Shown here: piece after piece, positions 7,485-14,132 of the stretch
Layout of the letters: every line of letters starts with the position of its first letter
Numbering within the stretch: the stretch's first letter is position 1
IMG/VR virus record: IMGVR_UViG_3300043775_000777
Coordinates: 51,434-115,433 of that record
Direction: 5' to 3' (one strand)
Length of the DNA stretch: 64,000 bases
Origin: a virus
Position numbers and translations under genes: made by a program
Notes under the pieces: model-generated
What the model was told of the DNA's origin: nothing
Seen by the model: only the letters and a program-made list of their open reading frames with translations
Database searches by the model: none

Positions 7485-7889
7485 TTATTTTAACCAATTC
7501 ATAATTCTAGCTTCTTCTGGATGATTATGCACCCAGTCATGACAGTTTCTACAAACTGCCTTCCATGTACTTTGTATTAAATAAAATGCATCTCTGTTAC
7601 TTCCAGCAAATGTGTGGTGTATGTCAGTGGCACCATTAGTGCAACCGGCAACTTTAATCACACATAGCTGATTATCAGTAAGATATCTTTCTCTTAGTTT
7701 GCTATACTCCGCATCTTTCTTTGCTCTTTTAGCAGAAACACGGGGGATGGCAGAATTTGTTGGTTTCTGTACAGTATCTCCGCTTTTGTGGCAACTCCAG
7801 CAGTTTTTACATAGCTTTAATCCCCCGGTTCCACTACTCTTCCATATGGGTCTTTCTAACCCACATCCATCACATACCTTAGTCTTCAT
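7485..7889 (-). CDS. HNH endonuclease-like zinc protein
   Basis: The 134-aa product starts with a C-x2-C...C-x2-C zinc ribbon (CDGCG, then CKNCW), continues through a basic linker (SAKRAKKDAEY), and ends with an HNH-type core: DIHHTFAG, then AVCRNCHDWVH and EARIMNWLK. The HH, CxxC and CHDxVH elements fit a beta-beta-alpha metal nuclease with zinc. It lies just upstream of the helicase and probably works with it in DNA processing. ATG at 7889. Confidence 0.75.
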   Translation of the reverse strand: MKTKVCDGCGLERPIWKSSGTGGLKLCKNCWSCHKSGDTVQKPTNSAIPRVSAKRAKKDAEYSKLRERYLTDNQLCVIKVAGCTNGATDIHHTFAGSNRDAFYLIQSTWKAVCRNCHDWVHNHPEEARIMNWLK

Positions 7890-8100
7890 CAAAGTATTTT
7901 ATTATTTCTCTATTTCTAATATACTCCATAGCTTCATAAATAGTGTCAAATTGTGTCATACTTGAAATATTAAAAAACTTACCTTCTATAGACATAACAG
8001 CATCAGTACAAAAAGTTGATTCCCATACATCATATGCATCATTGTGAGTTGTTGGTACCAAACTCCATTTAAATCCAGGATAATCTCTAATACTCATCAT
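7879..8100 (-). CDS. Hypothetical protein, paralogue 1 of 3
   Basis: The product is 73 aa from ATG 8100 (a second ATG at 8097 is possible). Its end (EAMEYIRNREIIKYFDED) matches the ends of the next two genes upstream, indicating a tandem family of three. The bodies are diverged but keep the order of a beta-rich N-terminal half and a terminal helix with an acidic-aromatic tail. Function unknown. Confidence 0.6.
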   Translation of the reverse strand: MMSIRDYPGFKWSLVPTTHNDAYDVWESTFCTDAVMSIEGKFFNISSMTQFDTIYEAMEYIRNREIIKYFDED

Positions 8101-8332
8101 CAAAAAATTCAGTTATTGCTTGGTATCTAACATGATATACAGCTTCTTCTAAAGTATTATAATACTCTCCTTTAAACGGATGGGTTATATCATACTTAAC
8201 TCTATATCCTTTACCACTAGCTTCTATTTCAAGATCTGAAAACTTAGATCTCCACCATCCAATATATCCTCTATGTGTAAGCAAATGATCAGATATGAAT
8301 CCTGGTATGTCTGGTAAATCCATAGTGCTCAT
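8087..8332 (-). CDS. Hypothetical protein, paralogue 2 of 3
   Basis: The product is 81 aa from ATG 8332. It shares the terminal helix and tail (EAVYHVRYQAITEFFDDEY) with both neighbours. Its start lies inside the 3' end of the upstream paralogue, as if it arose by tandem duplication. Function unknown. Confidence 0.6.
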   Translation of the reverse strand: MSTMDLPDIPGFISDHLLTHRGYIGWWRSKFSDLEIEASGKGYRVKYDITHPFKGEYYNTLEEAVYHVRYQAITEFFDDEY

Positions 8333-8570
8333 AATCAAAAAATTCAGTGAATAATTCTGCCACTATATATTGCATAGCTTTTTTTTGAGACCGGAACTTA
8401 ATCTCACTATATGGTGTATTAAATTCATTAACTTCATAATAAGCAGTATCACCCCTGTTATTTGTAACAGGAGTAATACTATACTTACCATATATGTCTG
8501 CAATTACATAATGGAGTTTTGGATTTCCATATACATAATGATACTCAAACATTGCATTACTTGCTGGCAT
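8289..8570 (-). CDS. Hypothetical protein, paralogue 3 of 3
   Basis: The 93-aa product ends with KAMQYIVAELFTEFFDYEHY, the family signature, followed by about ten extra residues read through the start region of the next copy. ATG 8570 overlaps the upstream gene by 14 nt; the ATG at 8552 would leave a 4-nt gap and may be the true start. Function unknown. Confidence 0.6.
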   Translation of the reverse strand: MPASNAMFEYHYVYGNPKLHYVIADIYGKYSITPVTNNRGDTAYYEVNEFNTPYSEIKFRSQKKAMQYIVAELFTEFFDYEHYGFTRHTRIHI

Positions 8571-9048
8571 TTCTCAGTCTTGGTAGTTGGTTTGGATCCT
8601 TGTCTAAACTTAAAAAGTTTTTAGGAAGGATACCTTCAGCCATAAAGATAGTGATAATTTGTTCTTTGTTTATACCTAAATCTTTAAAAGTTAAAGTATT
8701 CTTGAACTTGTCATCAGTCTCAGTATCAGCTATTAACAGCTCTGTAAGTGGACTTTTGGGAAACAAAGTCTTGAATATAAAATTGCTGTATTGTATAGTA
8801 ACTTGTTGTTTAAACTTATTAAGTACAATTTGTGCTCTCTTATAAACATTAACTATTCTTTGTTTTTTCTTACTACACATAGTAGCCAATTCTTGTTGTG
8901 TCAGAGCATCTAGACCATATAGTGCTCTTTTGTATAAATAATTCTGGTATTGTGAATACCCATCAGTTTCATACTGCATATACATTTTACCTGCAGATAA
9001 CTGATAATTTTTTACATCTTGTTTTAGCTTTTCCATTTTGTTATACAT
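8557..9048 (-). CDS. Hypothetical helical protein
   Basis: The 163-aa product is Lys/Gln/Tyr-rich and almost wholly helical (TQQELATMCSKKKQRIVNVY), with a C-terminal region LTFKDLGINKEQIITIFMAE. ATG at 9048; the in-frame ATG at 9036 is an alternative. No family recognised. It begins a transcription unit downstream of the terminator at 9068-9091. Confidence 0.6.
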   Translation of the reverse strand: MYNKMEKLKQDVKNYQLSAGKMYMQYETDGYSQYQNYLYKRALYGLDALTQQELATMCSKKKQRIVNVYKRAQIVLNKFKQQVTIQYSNFIFKTLFPKSPLTELLIADTETDDKFKNTLTFKDLGINKEQIITIFMAEGILPKNFLSLDKDPNQLPRLRNASK

Positions 9049-9054
9049 TTAAAT

Positions 9055-9091
9055 TCATAAAAAAAGAAAGGGGACAGTTACCTATCCCCTT
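9055..9091 (-). terminator. Intrinsic terminator of the 9112-9576 gene
   Basis: On the minus strand, a perfect 7-bp stem (AAGGGGA at 9085-9091, TCCCCTT at 9068-9074) with a 10-nt loop is followed by a T-rich run. It lies 21 nt after the stop of the gene at 9112. Confidence 0.8.
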
Positions 9092-9111
9092 ATTCATATA
9101 CACTCTATTAA

Positions 9112-9576
9112 TTAGATACCGAATTCTTCATTTGGTTTAATAGCACTAGACTTAGTAGTCTCATAAGCTGCCTTAATCTCATCTACATTTGTGTGAGCAA
9201 TAGGACTATCTGTAAGATTTTGTTTTTCAGTATACAAAGTACGTCTGTAAACTGGTGCACCATCTACACGGCAAACAATACCAGTAGAACCTGCTACTTT
9301 AAGGTCACGCTCAGGATTTTTGTCATTGAATGGTTCCAAAGACTCCTGTACAATAATCTTACCATCAAGCAATTGACCTGCATAATATCCTGCTGCTTGT
9401 AAATCTTCCATCTCTGCAGAGATAATTGCAGACAATTTCTTTCTTCTTAAGAAACCATTGTCATCATACTGATTAACTGTTTGTTCAACTCGGATATATC
9501 CAAATTCCGGGTTATTTGATACATTGATTACTGATCCAGTAGTAGCATCTGCTAATACAACAACTTTTGAACTCAT
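9112..9576 (-). CDS. Putative DNA-binding/replication protein with EEFGI tail
   Basis: The product is 154 aa from the ATG at 9576, with a beta-rich N-terminus (SSKVVVLADATTGSVINVS). It has its own long leader and terminator, so it is probably strongly expressed. The last residues (NEEFGI) resemble the end of the OB-fold-like protein at 14133 (SEEIGI). This suggests both carry a short tail for contacting the same partner, as SSB proteins do. A function in single-stranded DNA binding is inference. Confidence 0.6.
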   Translation of the reverse strand: MSSKVVVLADATTGSVINVSNNPEFGYIRVEQTVNQYDDNGFLRRKKLSAIISAEMEDLQAAGYYAGQLLDGKIIVQESLEPFNDKNPERDLKVAGSTGIVCRVDGAPVYRRTLYTEKQNLTDSPIAHTNVDEIKAAYETTKSSAIKPNEEFGI

Positions 9577-9631
9577 AACTTTAAGTTTTAAATAGATAAA
9601 TAAATAATAATTGAATTGATCTTTTGAGTTG

Positions 9632-9664
9632 ATTACTATAATACTAGTCACTCATACTAGTAAT
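9632..9664. promoter_or_regulatory. Inverted repeat upstream of the 9112-9576 gene
   Basis: ATTACTA (9632-9638) and TAGTAAT (9658-9664) form a 7-bp inverted repeat around two direct ACTAGT hexamers. It lies about 60-90 nt before the ATG at 9576 and could be an operator or leader hairpin. Confidence 0.4.
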
Positions 9665-9696
9665 AAGTTGATAACACCTTTATTGCAAGTCAGGTA

Positions 9697-9966
9697 TTAT
9701 ATATCCAATGGGCCCGTAAGGTCTATTATATCATCAAATGGTGTATCATCTGATATAATGTCATCACAACTTTCATCATCTGGTAGATAATCAAAGTCAT
9801 AGTATTTTTCTTTTGTGTTCTGAAGAACAGCTGATTCTAGAAAGGGATTTAATGCATGCTCTCCTGCATCTAAGGACATAAGGTATTGCTCATCTTCATC
9901 AGTAAGATCTAAGTATTGTTCTATGGTTAGAAATATTACCTTGCCATTAGGCAGTTGATAGAGCAT
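9697..9966 (-). CDS. Hypothetical acidic protein
   Basis: The 89-aa product is strongly acidic in its C-terminal half (DDESCDDIISDDTPFDDIID). DNA-mimic proteins can look like this, but there is no specific evidence for it here. ATG at 9966. Function unknown. Confidence 0.6.
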   Translation of the reverse strand: MLYQLPNGKVIFLTIEQYLDLTDEDEQYLMSLDAGEHALNPFLESAVLQNTKEKYYDFDYLPDDESCDDIISDDTPFDDIIDLTGPLDI

Positions 9967-10054
9967 TTTAAATTCATAAAGTTTAGTAAATGTAAACCAT
10001 TCTTAAGAATAGTGATTATACCAACCTACAAATTATTGCACTATATAGCTAAAC

Positions 10055-10080
10055 AATGAAAAGGGGGCATTGCTACCCCC
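10055..10080 (-). terminator. Intrinsic terminator of the 10123 operon
   Basis: GGGGG (10063-10067) and CCCCC (10076-10080) form a GC stem with an 8-nt loop, followed on the minus strand by CTTTTC. It lies about 45 nt past the stop at 10123. Confidence 0.7.
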
Positions 10081-10122
10081 ATATCATTTGGTCAGGAAAA
10101 GCATATCCACAGATATACTATC

Positions 10123-10551
10123 TTAAAATTCTTCCATGATCTCTAATGTATCAGCCATTAGATAACTACTAAATGTCTTTTGTATACCTTTATCATCAAT
10201 ACCAAGAGATTCAACTTCATAATGTCTCCAATCATGAAAGCCTCTAAATTCCTTGATAGTACAAGCAATCATACCATTATTGTCAGATAACTCAGACTCT
10301 ATTGTTTTAGGTTTATCAATCTCATAGCTTAGATTGTTAACATGAGTAAGACATATAGTACCTACAGGAATTATATCCGGTAACTTTCTGCCTAGTATCA
10401 ATTTAAACAACCATTTACTACAATCAGAACTACTACCAATAAACGGAGTCAATAACTTAGTTATCTCTTCTGCATTTGGATGATTAATCATTGATTTAAG
10501 AGTATTATACAAATCAGTTTCATCAAACTCTAAGTGTATTTTCATGCTCAT
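10123..10551 (-). CDS. Hypothetical protein
   Basis: The product is 142 aa with ATG at 10551 (or 10545). It is mixed alpha/beta and acidic at the end (TLEIMEEF). It is the last gene of a short operon (11315 to 10123) that ends in the terminator at 10055. Function unknown. Confidence 0.6.
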   Translation of the reverse strand: MSMKIHLEFDETDLYNTLKSMINHPNAEEITKLLTPFIGSSSDCSKWLFKLILGRKLPDIIPVGTICLTHVNNLSYEIDKPKTIESELSDNNGMIACTIKEFRGFHDWRHYEVESLGIDDKGIQKTFSSYLMADTLEIMEEF

Positions 10552-10553
10552 AG

Positions 10554-10769
10554 CTAGTCATTTAATCTTCTGAAGTCTCTTATTTTAGCTAAGAGAGCTT
10601 CATTGTAGTGTGTAAAGAAACCTTTGTCTATAATCCGGTAGTTGATTTTATCAATCTTTTGTACCGGATAAATTGTTTTCTTTACACCAGTTAAGATTAA
10701 GTTGTCATCAATATCTCTAATGTCTGCCTTGAGATCCATCCCAAGAACAGAAGTAATTAAATCACTCAT
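10554..10769 (-). CDS. Hypothetical protein
   Basis: The product is 71 aa from ATG 10769, overlapping the upstream stop by 8 nt. It is beta-rich in the middle with a C-terminal helix (EALLAKIRDFRRLND). Function unknown. Confidence 0.55.
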   Translation of the reverse strand: MSDLITSVLGMDLKADIRDIDDNLILTGVKKTIYPVQKIDKINYRIIDKGFFTHYNEALLAKIRDFRRLND

Positions 10770-11091
10770 CACTAAATAGATTATCCATTAAATTTCTCAA
10801 ACTTCTTTTCTTAGCCTGTGCATGAGAAACTTTCTCAAAGATTTGAATTGCCATGACAACTTCATTAATATGAACACACTGCTCTACTACCATAGCATAT
10901 GATTCTGTTTTAATATCACTGGCATCATATGCTTTTATACACAACTGAGTTATTTCCCGGCATCTTTCTTCAGTAATACCTAACACTTCATGTATTAAAT
11001 CTGATTTCTCATCAATAATACATAGTTTAAATTTATTATCCTGTGGATAAGACTTCTTCTTTTTCTTAAATAATTTCCTGAACCATTTCAT
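10762..11091 (-). CDS. Hypothetical protein with basic N-terminus
   Basis: The 109-aa product begins with an amphipathic, very basic helix (KWFRKLFKKKKKSYP) that could bind membrane or nucleic acid. A mixed alpha domain follows. It is 2 nt from the two-span membrane protein gene upstream. Function unknown. Confidence 0.55.
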   Translation of the reverse strand: MKWFRKLFKKKKKSYPQDNKFKLCIIDEKSDLIHEVLGITEERCREITQLCIKAYDASDIKTESYAMVVEQCVHINEVVMAIQIFEKVSHAQAKKRSLRNLMDNLFSDE

Positions 11092-11093
11092 AA

Positions 11094-11315
11094 TTATCTT
11101 TTTAGTTTAAACTCTTGTTTTCTTTGCTCATCATACCATATTTGCACACTTATACAAACTGTGATTGACACTAACAAACCTTGAAAAACATAACCAACTG
11201 GTGTGTAATTTTCAAAATTGAAGGCTGCCCCATATGTTATCAAACCTTCTAGGATACATAATACTACTAATCCTATACTTACATTCAAAATAAAATTTAC
11301 TAATTTCATAATCAT
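11094..11315 (-). CDS. Two-span membrane protein
   Basis: The 73-aa product has two hydrophobic segments (NFILNVSIGLVVLCILEGLI and VFQGLLVSITVCISVQIW) and a basic end. It is a probable inner-membrane protein. ATG at 11315. Function unknown. Confidence 0.55.
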   Translation of the reverse strand: MIMKLVNFILNVSIGLVVLCILEGLITYGAAFNFENYTPVGYVFQGLLVSITVCISVQIWYDEQRKQEFKLKR

Positions 11316-11330
11316 ACATTTTTTAGTTAA

Positions 11331-11365
11331 TAAATAAGACAGACTATTACACCTTTTGTCTGTCT
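11331..11365 (-). terminator. Terminator-like hairpin after the 11389 gene
   Basis: AGACAGAC (11337-11344) and GTCTGTCT (11358-11365) form a perfect 8-bp stem, followed on the minus strand by TATTTATT. It separates the 11389 gene from the 11315 operon. Confidence 0.6.
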
Positions 11366-11388
11366 ACTGCGGTTGGAGGTGTACGCAA

Positions 11389-11643
11389 TTATACTAAATA
11401 CTTAACTGTCATAGCATAGCCAAATAGACCGGTAGCTGCACCACAAAATGCTATTAATGTTACTGTCATAGCATTAATTGTTTTGTTCTGCATTAACTTG
11501 TCTAATTGTTCTTCTATAACTACTATCTGATATTCTGCTTCTGATAGCATTTGATACTTTAAATCTGCTGGAACATCACCCATTTGAACTTCATCTCTAA
11601 GGTTGTTCCAAAAATCTAGCTTTTCCTGTAGCTCTTTAATCAT
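11389..11643 (-). CDS. Tail-anchored membrane protein
   Basis: The 84-aa product has a long N-terminal coiled-coil region (LQEKLDFWNNLRDEV; EAEYQIVVIEEQLDKLM) and a C-terminal membrane span (VTLIAFCGAATGLFGYAMTV). This suggests a tail-anchored inner-membrane protein facing the cytoplasm. Function unknown. Confidence 0.55.
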   Translation of the reverse strand: MIKELQEKLDFWNNLRDEVQMGDVPADLKYQMLSEAEYQIVVIEEQLDKLMQNKTINAMTVTLIAFCGAATGLFGYAMTVKYLV

Positions 11644-11648
11644 AACTT

Positions 11649-11723
11649 TTAGTTTTTAGTGTTTAAATAATACTGTGAATAAAATAGTGCTATAAGTAGC
11701 ACAGTAATCATAATCTCTTTCAT
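11649..11723 (-). CDS. 24-aa membrane peptide
   Basis: ATG at 11723 opens 24 codons: KEIMITVLLIALFYSQYYLN forms one membrane span with a basic tail. The stop lies 5 nt before the next ATG. It is very small, but its spacing fits the operon. Confidence 0.4.
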   Translation of the reverse strand: MKEIMITVLLIALFYSQYYLNTKN

Positions 11724-11735
11724 AATCATTCAATA

Positions 11736-11909
11736 TTAGTTTCTATATGCATATGGTCTTGACTGTGCTTTGCGGACAGATCTGTCCACATGCTCTTTTC
11801 TACCATTACCGTGACAAGTCTTATTTGCAGCACAACTAGTTAACCATAGTGCAAACATAATAAACAGTCCAACTAACATTCCTTTGATTACAATAATTAC
11901 ATTTTTCAT
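11736..11909 (-). CDS. 57-aa lipoprotein
   Basis: ATG at 11909 opens 57 codons. A basic start and hydrophobic stretch lead to a lipobox ending LTSC (Cys26). The short mature part is polar and basic (KTCHGNGRKEHVDRSVRKAQ). It is a likely envelope lipoprotein acting against superinfection or on the host surface; function unproven. Confidence 0.6.
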   Translation of the reverse strand: MKNVIIVIKGMLVGLFIMFALWLTSCAANKTCHGNGRKEHVDRSVRKAQSRPYAYRN

Positions 11910-11937
11910 ATTAAGGGTTTAAGGGATTACTAAATAA

Positions 11938-11998
11938 AAGTACACAGTGAGAGTTTTAACCACACCCGCTCACAAGTTGACCGCGTTACTGTGTACTT
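11938..11998 (-). terminator. Long-stem hairpin after the 12006 gene
   Basis: A perfect 11-bp inverted repeat (11938-11948 with 11988-11998) encloses 39 nt. On the minus strand it is followed by TTATTT, so it can end transcription of the gene at 12006. The loop contains a further GTGAG/CTCAC pairing and a TTGACCG motif (11977-11983). Confidence 0.55.
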
Positions 11999-12005
11999 AA
12001 GCTAA

Positions 12006-12269
12006 TTATCTATCTTCATAACATTGCTGACACATATGTACTTCATCACAAGTACATGTCAGTTCAGGGTTAATTGCATAGAGTCTTGCCATATCAGCAA
12101 ACTCACTAGCAATCTCACCGTGCACCTGAAACTTAGGCTTAGGTGTAGTTACAGCTCTCTTAGCTCTAATAAGCATCTTGAGAGTATTCCGGAGATGATT
12201 AATGTCCATATCATCAACATTAATCTTCTGACCATTCTTCATAGTCCAGTAAACAGGTTCTTGAATCAT
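12006..12269 (-). CDS. Hypothetical protein with C-terminal zinc-knuckle-like motif
   Basis: The product is 87 aa. The last 16 residues (CTCDEVHMCQQCYEDR) hold a CxC...H..CxxC pattern that could bind zinc. The 46-aa protein at 16505 has a similar arrangement. The ATG at 12269 overlaps the upstream TGA (ATGA). Function unknown. Confidence 0.6.
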   Translation of the reverse strand: MIQEPVYWTMKNGQKINVDDMDINHLRNTLKMLIRAKRAVTTPKPKFQVHGEIASEFADMARLYAINPELTCTCDEVHMCQQCYEDR

Positions 12270-12418
12270 ATCAATAAAAGTTTAGTAGATAATATTTCTA
12301 GTTCTTCTTTATCAAATGATGTCTTAACCAATACAACATTGCTATTAGACCAGTACTGTTTAAATTCTTGTTCTGTTTGGACCAATAATGTTCCACGGTG
12401 TTCAAATAAGTAATACAT
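12266..12418 (-). CDS. 50-aa hypothetical protein
   Basis: ATG at 12418 opens 50 codons (MYYLFEHRGTLLVQTEQEFK...), ending in a TGA that overlaps the next ATG by 4 nt. The coupling and good composition support a real gene. Function unknown. Confidence 0.6.
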   Translation of the reverse strand: MYYLFEHRGTLLVQTEQEFKQYWSNSNVVLVKTSFDKEELEILSTKLLLI

Positions 12419-12440
12419 AAGTTTAAGTTTTAAGTGAATA

Positions 12441-12472
12441 ATAAATAAAATAGGGGAATCACTCCCCTATTT
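12441..12472 (-). terminator. Terminator with the stop codon of the 12459 gene in its loop
   Basis: A perfect 10-bp stem (12448-12457 with 12463-12472) has the TGA stop (12459-12461) in its loop and is followed on the minus strand by TATTTATT. Confidence 0.8.
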
Positions 12473-12773
12473 GTTCTAACACTGGCAGCTCATCATAATG
12501 ATAGCTACTACTAGTAGTGTCTCGCATAACATTTAAATAGTTACAATAGTCTAATTCAGGATCAGAACTTACATAACCATTATCAATACACTGTGATGTA
12601 TAGTCTTCATAACTAAGAATTTCTTCTTCTGTAGTAGACTCTACTATATCAGCAATTTTTTGTTTAGCAAGTTCTTCAGTGCTATAAACACCAACTATAC
12701 TAGTTTCAGGTTGACAATAATTATCATCTGTGTCACGTATGAATGTCCAAAAAACAATGTATACTTTCTTCAT
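12459..12773 (-). CDS. Hypothetical acidic protein
   Basis: The 104-aa product starts with a beta-strand (KKVYIVFWTFIRD) and is acidic throughout, with a long Ser/Thr/Glu-rich centre. It is a single-gene unit. The leader carries repeats of CTTAAACHTAAA before the ATG, and the stop codon lies in the loop of its terminator. Function unknown. Confidence 0.6.
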   Translation of the reverse strand: MKKVYIVFWTFIRDTDDNYCQPETSIVGVYSTEELAKQKIADIVESTTEEEILSYEDYTSQCIDNGYVSSDPELDYCNYLNVMRDTTSSSYHYDELPVLEQIGE

Positions 12774-12821
12774 AAGTTTATGTTTAAGTTTAGGTTTAAG
12801 TTTATAAAATAAGCAGTTTAT

Positions 12822-12837
12822 AGTCCTGCTTAGGACT
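12822..12837 (-). terminator. Hairpin after the 12846 gene
   Basis: AGTCCT (12822-12827) and AGGACT (12832-12837) form a 6-bp stem with a 4-nt loop. The T-run is weak, so it is a probable but not strong terminator. Confidence 0.45.
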
Positions 12838-12845
12838 CACAAAGG

Positions 12846-13091
12846 TTACTGATAGGCAGAAGACATAAATTTCCTTAAATAAGGAAATGTATATTCTTCA
12901 TTAGTATGCCCTAATACAGTATGATTACCGGAAACACCATTTTTTACTTCATAAGTAGAAAAGATTTTATATTTCCAATAACCATAATCATTAACATACC
13001 AACCTTCATGGGTATCTTCTCCTACATTGTATTTAACTACATTGTTATCAAAGACAATCCATCTGCAATAATTTAATACTGTTTTTTCCAT
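12846..13091 (-). CDS. Hypothetical protein
   Basis: The product is 81 aa from ATG 13091, aromatic and beta-rich (CRWIVFDNNVVKYNVGEDTH; WYVNDYGYWKYKIFSTYEV). It is a single-gene unit with a CACTTAAACTTATACTTAGA leader like that of the 12459 gene. Function unknown. Confidence 0.55.
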   Translation of the reverse strand: MEKTVLNYCRWIVFDNNVVKYNVGEDTHEGWYVNDYGYWKYKIFSTYEVKNGVSGNHTVLGHTNEEYTFPYLRKFMSSAYQ

Positions 13092-13209
13092 TCTAAGTAT
13101 AAGTTTAAGTGAATAAATAAAGTTTCTATAAGTTAATTAATACACCACAGTTATAAGATTACGTTCACTACCTCAACAGGTTTCCTCTTACAACTGCAAT
13201 GTATTAATA

Positions 13210-13263
13210 CCACAAGTCAACCCCTGCTTTACAGGATGAGGGGTTATGCCTGAAACCTTGTGG
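13210..13263. ncRNA. Nested hairpin element
   Basis: CCACAAG (13210-13216) pairs with CTTGTGG (13257-13263). Inside, AACCCCT (13219-13225) pairs with AGGGGTT (13239-13245), and an inner CTG/CAG pair closes a small loop. An upstream AGGTTTC (13169-13177 area) can compete by pairing with GAAACCT (13252-13258), as in switching RNA structures. Confidence 0.4.
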
Positions 13264-13318
13264 TTAAATCAGATTCATTAGGTACTATAACAGTAATAAT
13301 AACAATAACAATATTATT

Positions 13319-13513
13319 ATGACATTCCATAGCCTTTCATTGACCGGTCCGATCTGGTATTGCTACCCAGACAAATCTCCGGACTATGGCAGTTACAAAG
13401 TAACATTTATCTACCCTTGTAGTGATAATAAACTATCACTCTGTGAGCTGAATCTGAATGCTCAACAGAAACCCGGTTCTTACATACTGAATCTCTATGA
13501 ACCGGGAAGTTAA
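13319..13513 (+). CDS. Doubtful 64-aa rightward ORF
   Basis: An ATG at 13319 opens 64 codons (start MTFHSLSLTGPIWYCYPDKS). Composition is plausible for a protein, but the frame lies in a hairpin-rich region, has no promoter or gene neighbour in its direction, and contains an 8-bp inverted repeat at its end. It is more likely chance. Confidence 0.2.
   Translation: MTFHSLSLTGPIWYCYPDKSPDYGSYKVTFIYPCSDNKLSLCELNLNAQQKPGSYILNLYEPGS
13472..13506. repeat. 8-bp inverted repeat
   Basis: CCCGGTTC (13472-13479) and GAACCGGG (13499-13506) can form a GC-rich hairpin with a 19-nt loop. There is no T-run on either side, so it is not an obvious terminator. Confidence 0.5.
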
Positions 13514-13954
13514 AGAGTATTGTTATTAGGTATAACCCACCATTAGTTATTCTAGGTGCTACAACACCACAGTAAACTAATAAACTGTAACAAAGGTAAT
13601 GCCTATCTGCTGTGTTAACTATGCTAAACAATAGGACTTGTGACCGGAAATTACTGCTTTCCCGGAAGCCTTTACTGTGCTCATCTAACTAATACTATAT
13701 ATAATAGTAGTAATAGTAGTGTATTACTGATTCTGTGTAATGCTAAGTCTATGATTAGCCATATACTTAGTATTGTATAAGCTTTCACAAGCATTCTGTG
13801 ACTGTTTCTGTTGGTATAATAATGCTGAGAGTTTGTCACTCAACCCCAAACTAACCTACATTCATTCACAGTTTGTTATTAATTACTGCACATATATTAC
13901 ACTATGGGTATCTTCATTCCCGGGGGTAGTATGCAATAACTGTGCACTTTAGTC

Positions 13955-14000
13955 TTGACCATTCAATCAGCGGTTGTTGACCGGTAGTTGACCGCTGAAA
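13955..14000. repeat. TTGACC repeats and CAGCGGT inverted repeat
   Basis: TTGACCA (13955-13961) and TTGACCG (13977-13983, 13988-13994) are direct repeats. The last two sit inside an inverted repeat CAGCGGT/ACCGCTG. Further TTGACCG copies are at 11977-11983 and 13340-13346. They are candidate binding sites for a replication or regulatory protein. Confidence 0.45.
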
Positions 14001-14020
14001 CAGTCTAACTATTTTTTTTA

Positions 14021-14032
14021 AAATTAAAGTTG
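14021..14032 (-). promoter_or_regulatory. Orphan CAACTTTAATTT box
   Basis: This matches the CARCTTYTATTK box found before each small gene to the right, but no ATG follows at 29-36 nt. It points leftward into the gene-poor region, suggesting it drives a non-coding transcript. Confidence 0.45.
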
Positions 14033-14041
14033 CTTAAAGCT

Positions 14042-14080
14042 ATTGTCTGAAAGACAATTAAACACATAGTATATACTATG
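14042..14080. repeat. Hairpin and 16-bp palindrome
   Basis: ATTGTCT/AGACAAT (14042-14048, 14052-14058) forms a tight hairpin with a 3-nt loop. CATAGTATATACTATG (14065-14080) is a perfect palindrome. Both sit between the terminator of the 14133 gene and the orphan promoter box, and could be an operator. Confidence 0.5.
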
Positions 14081-14094
14081 GCTTCACTAAAAAT

Positions 14095-14117
14095 AATAAG
14101 GGTGTATTTCTACACCC
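14095..14117 (-). terminator. Terminator of the 14133 gene
   Basis: GGGTGTA (14100-14106) and TACACCC (14111-14117) form a 7-bp stem with a TTTC loop, followed on the minus strand by TTATTATTTTT. Confidence 0.8.
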
Positions 14118-14132
14118 CTATTATCCTTGAGA

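Larger units (their letters stand above)
13092..14020. other. Gene-poor, hairpin-rich region (possible structured RNA and/or origin)
   Basis: This stretch of about 0.9 kb contains no convincing gene in a gene-dense genome. It holds several perfect inverted repeats (13210-13263, 13472-13506, 13971-14000), TTGACCG repeats and AT-rich palindromes near 13690. A promoter box with no ATG at the expected place (14021-14032) points leftward into it. It may encode a leftward non-coding RNA, or be a replication origin. Confidence 0.5.

Noticed and set aside
13407-13631. 74-codon leftward ORF in the gene-poor region
   Set aside because: No promoter box at the right spacing, crosses inverted repeats, protein-like features absent.
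13092-14132. tRNA or tmRNA gene in the gene-poor region
   Set aside because: No cloverleaf, T-loop (GGTTCRA) or CCA-type end could be found; hairpins do not fit a tRNA.
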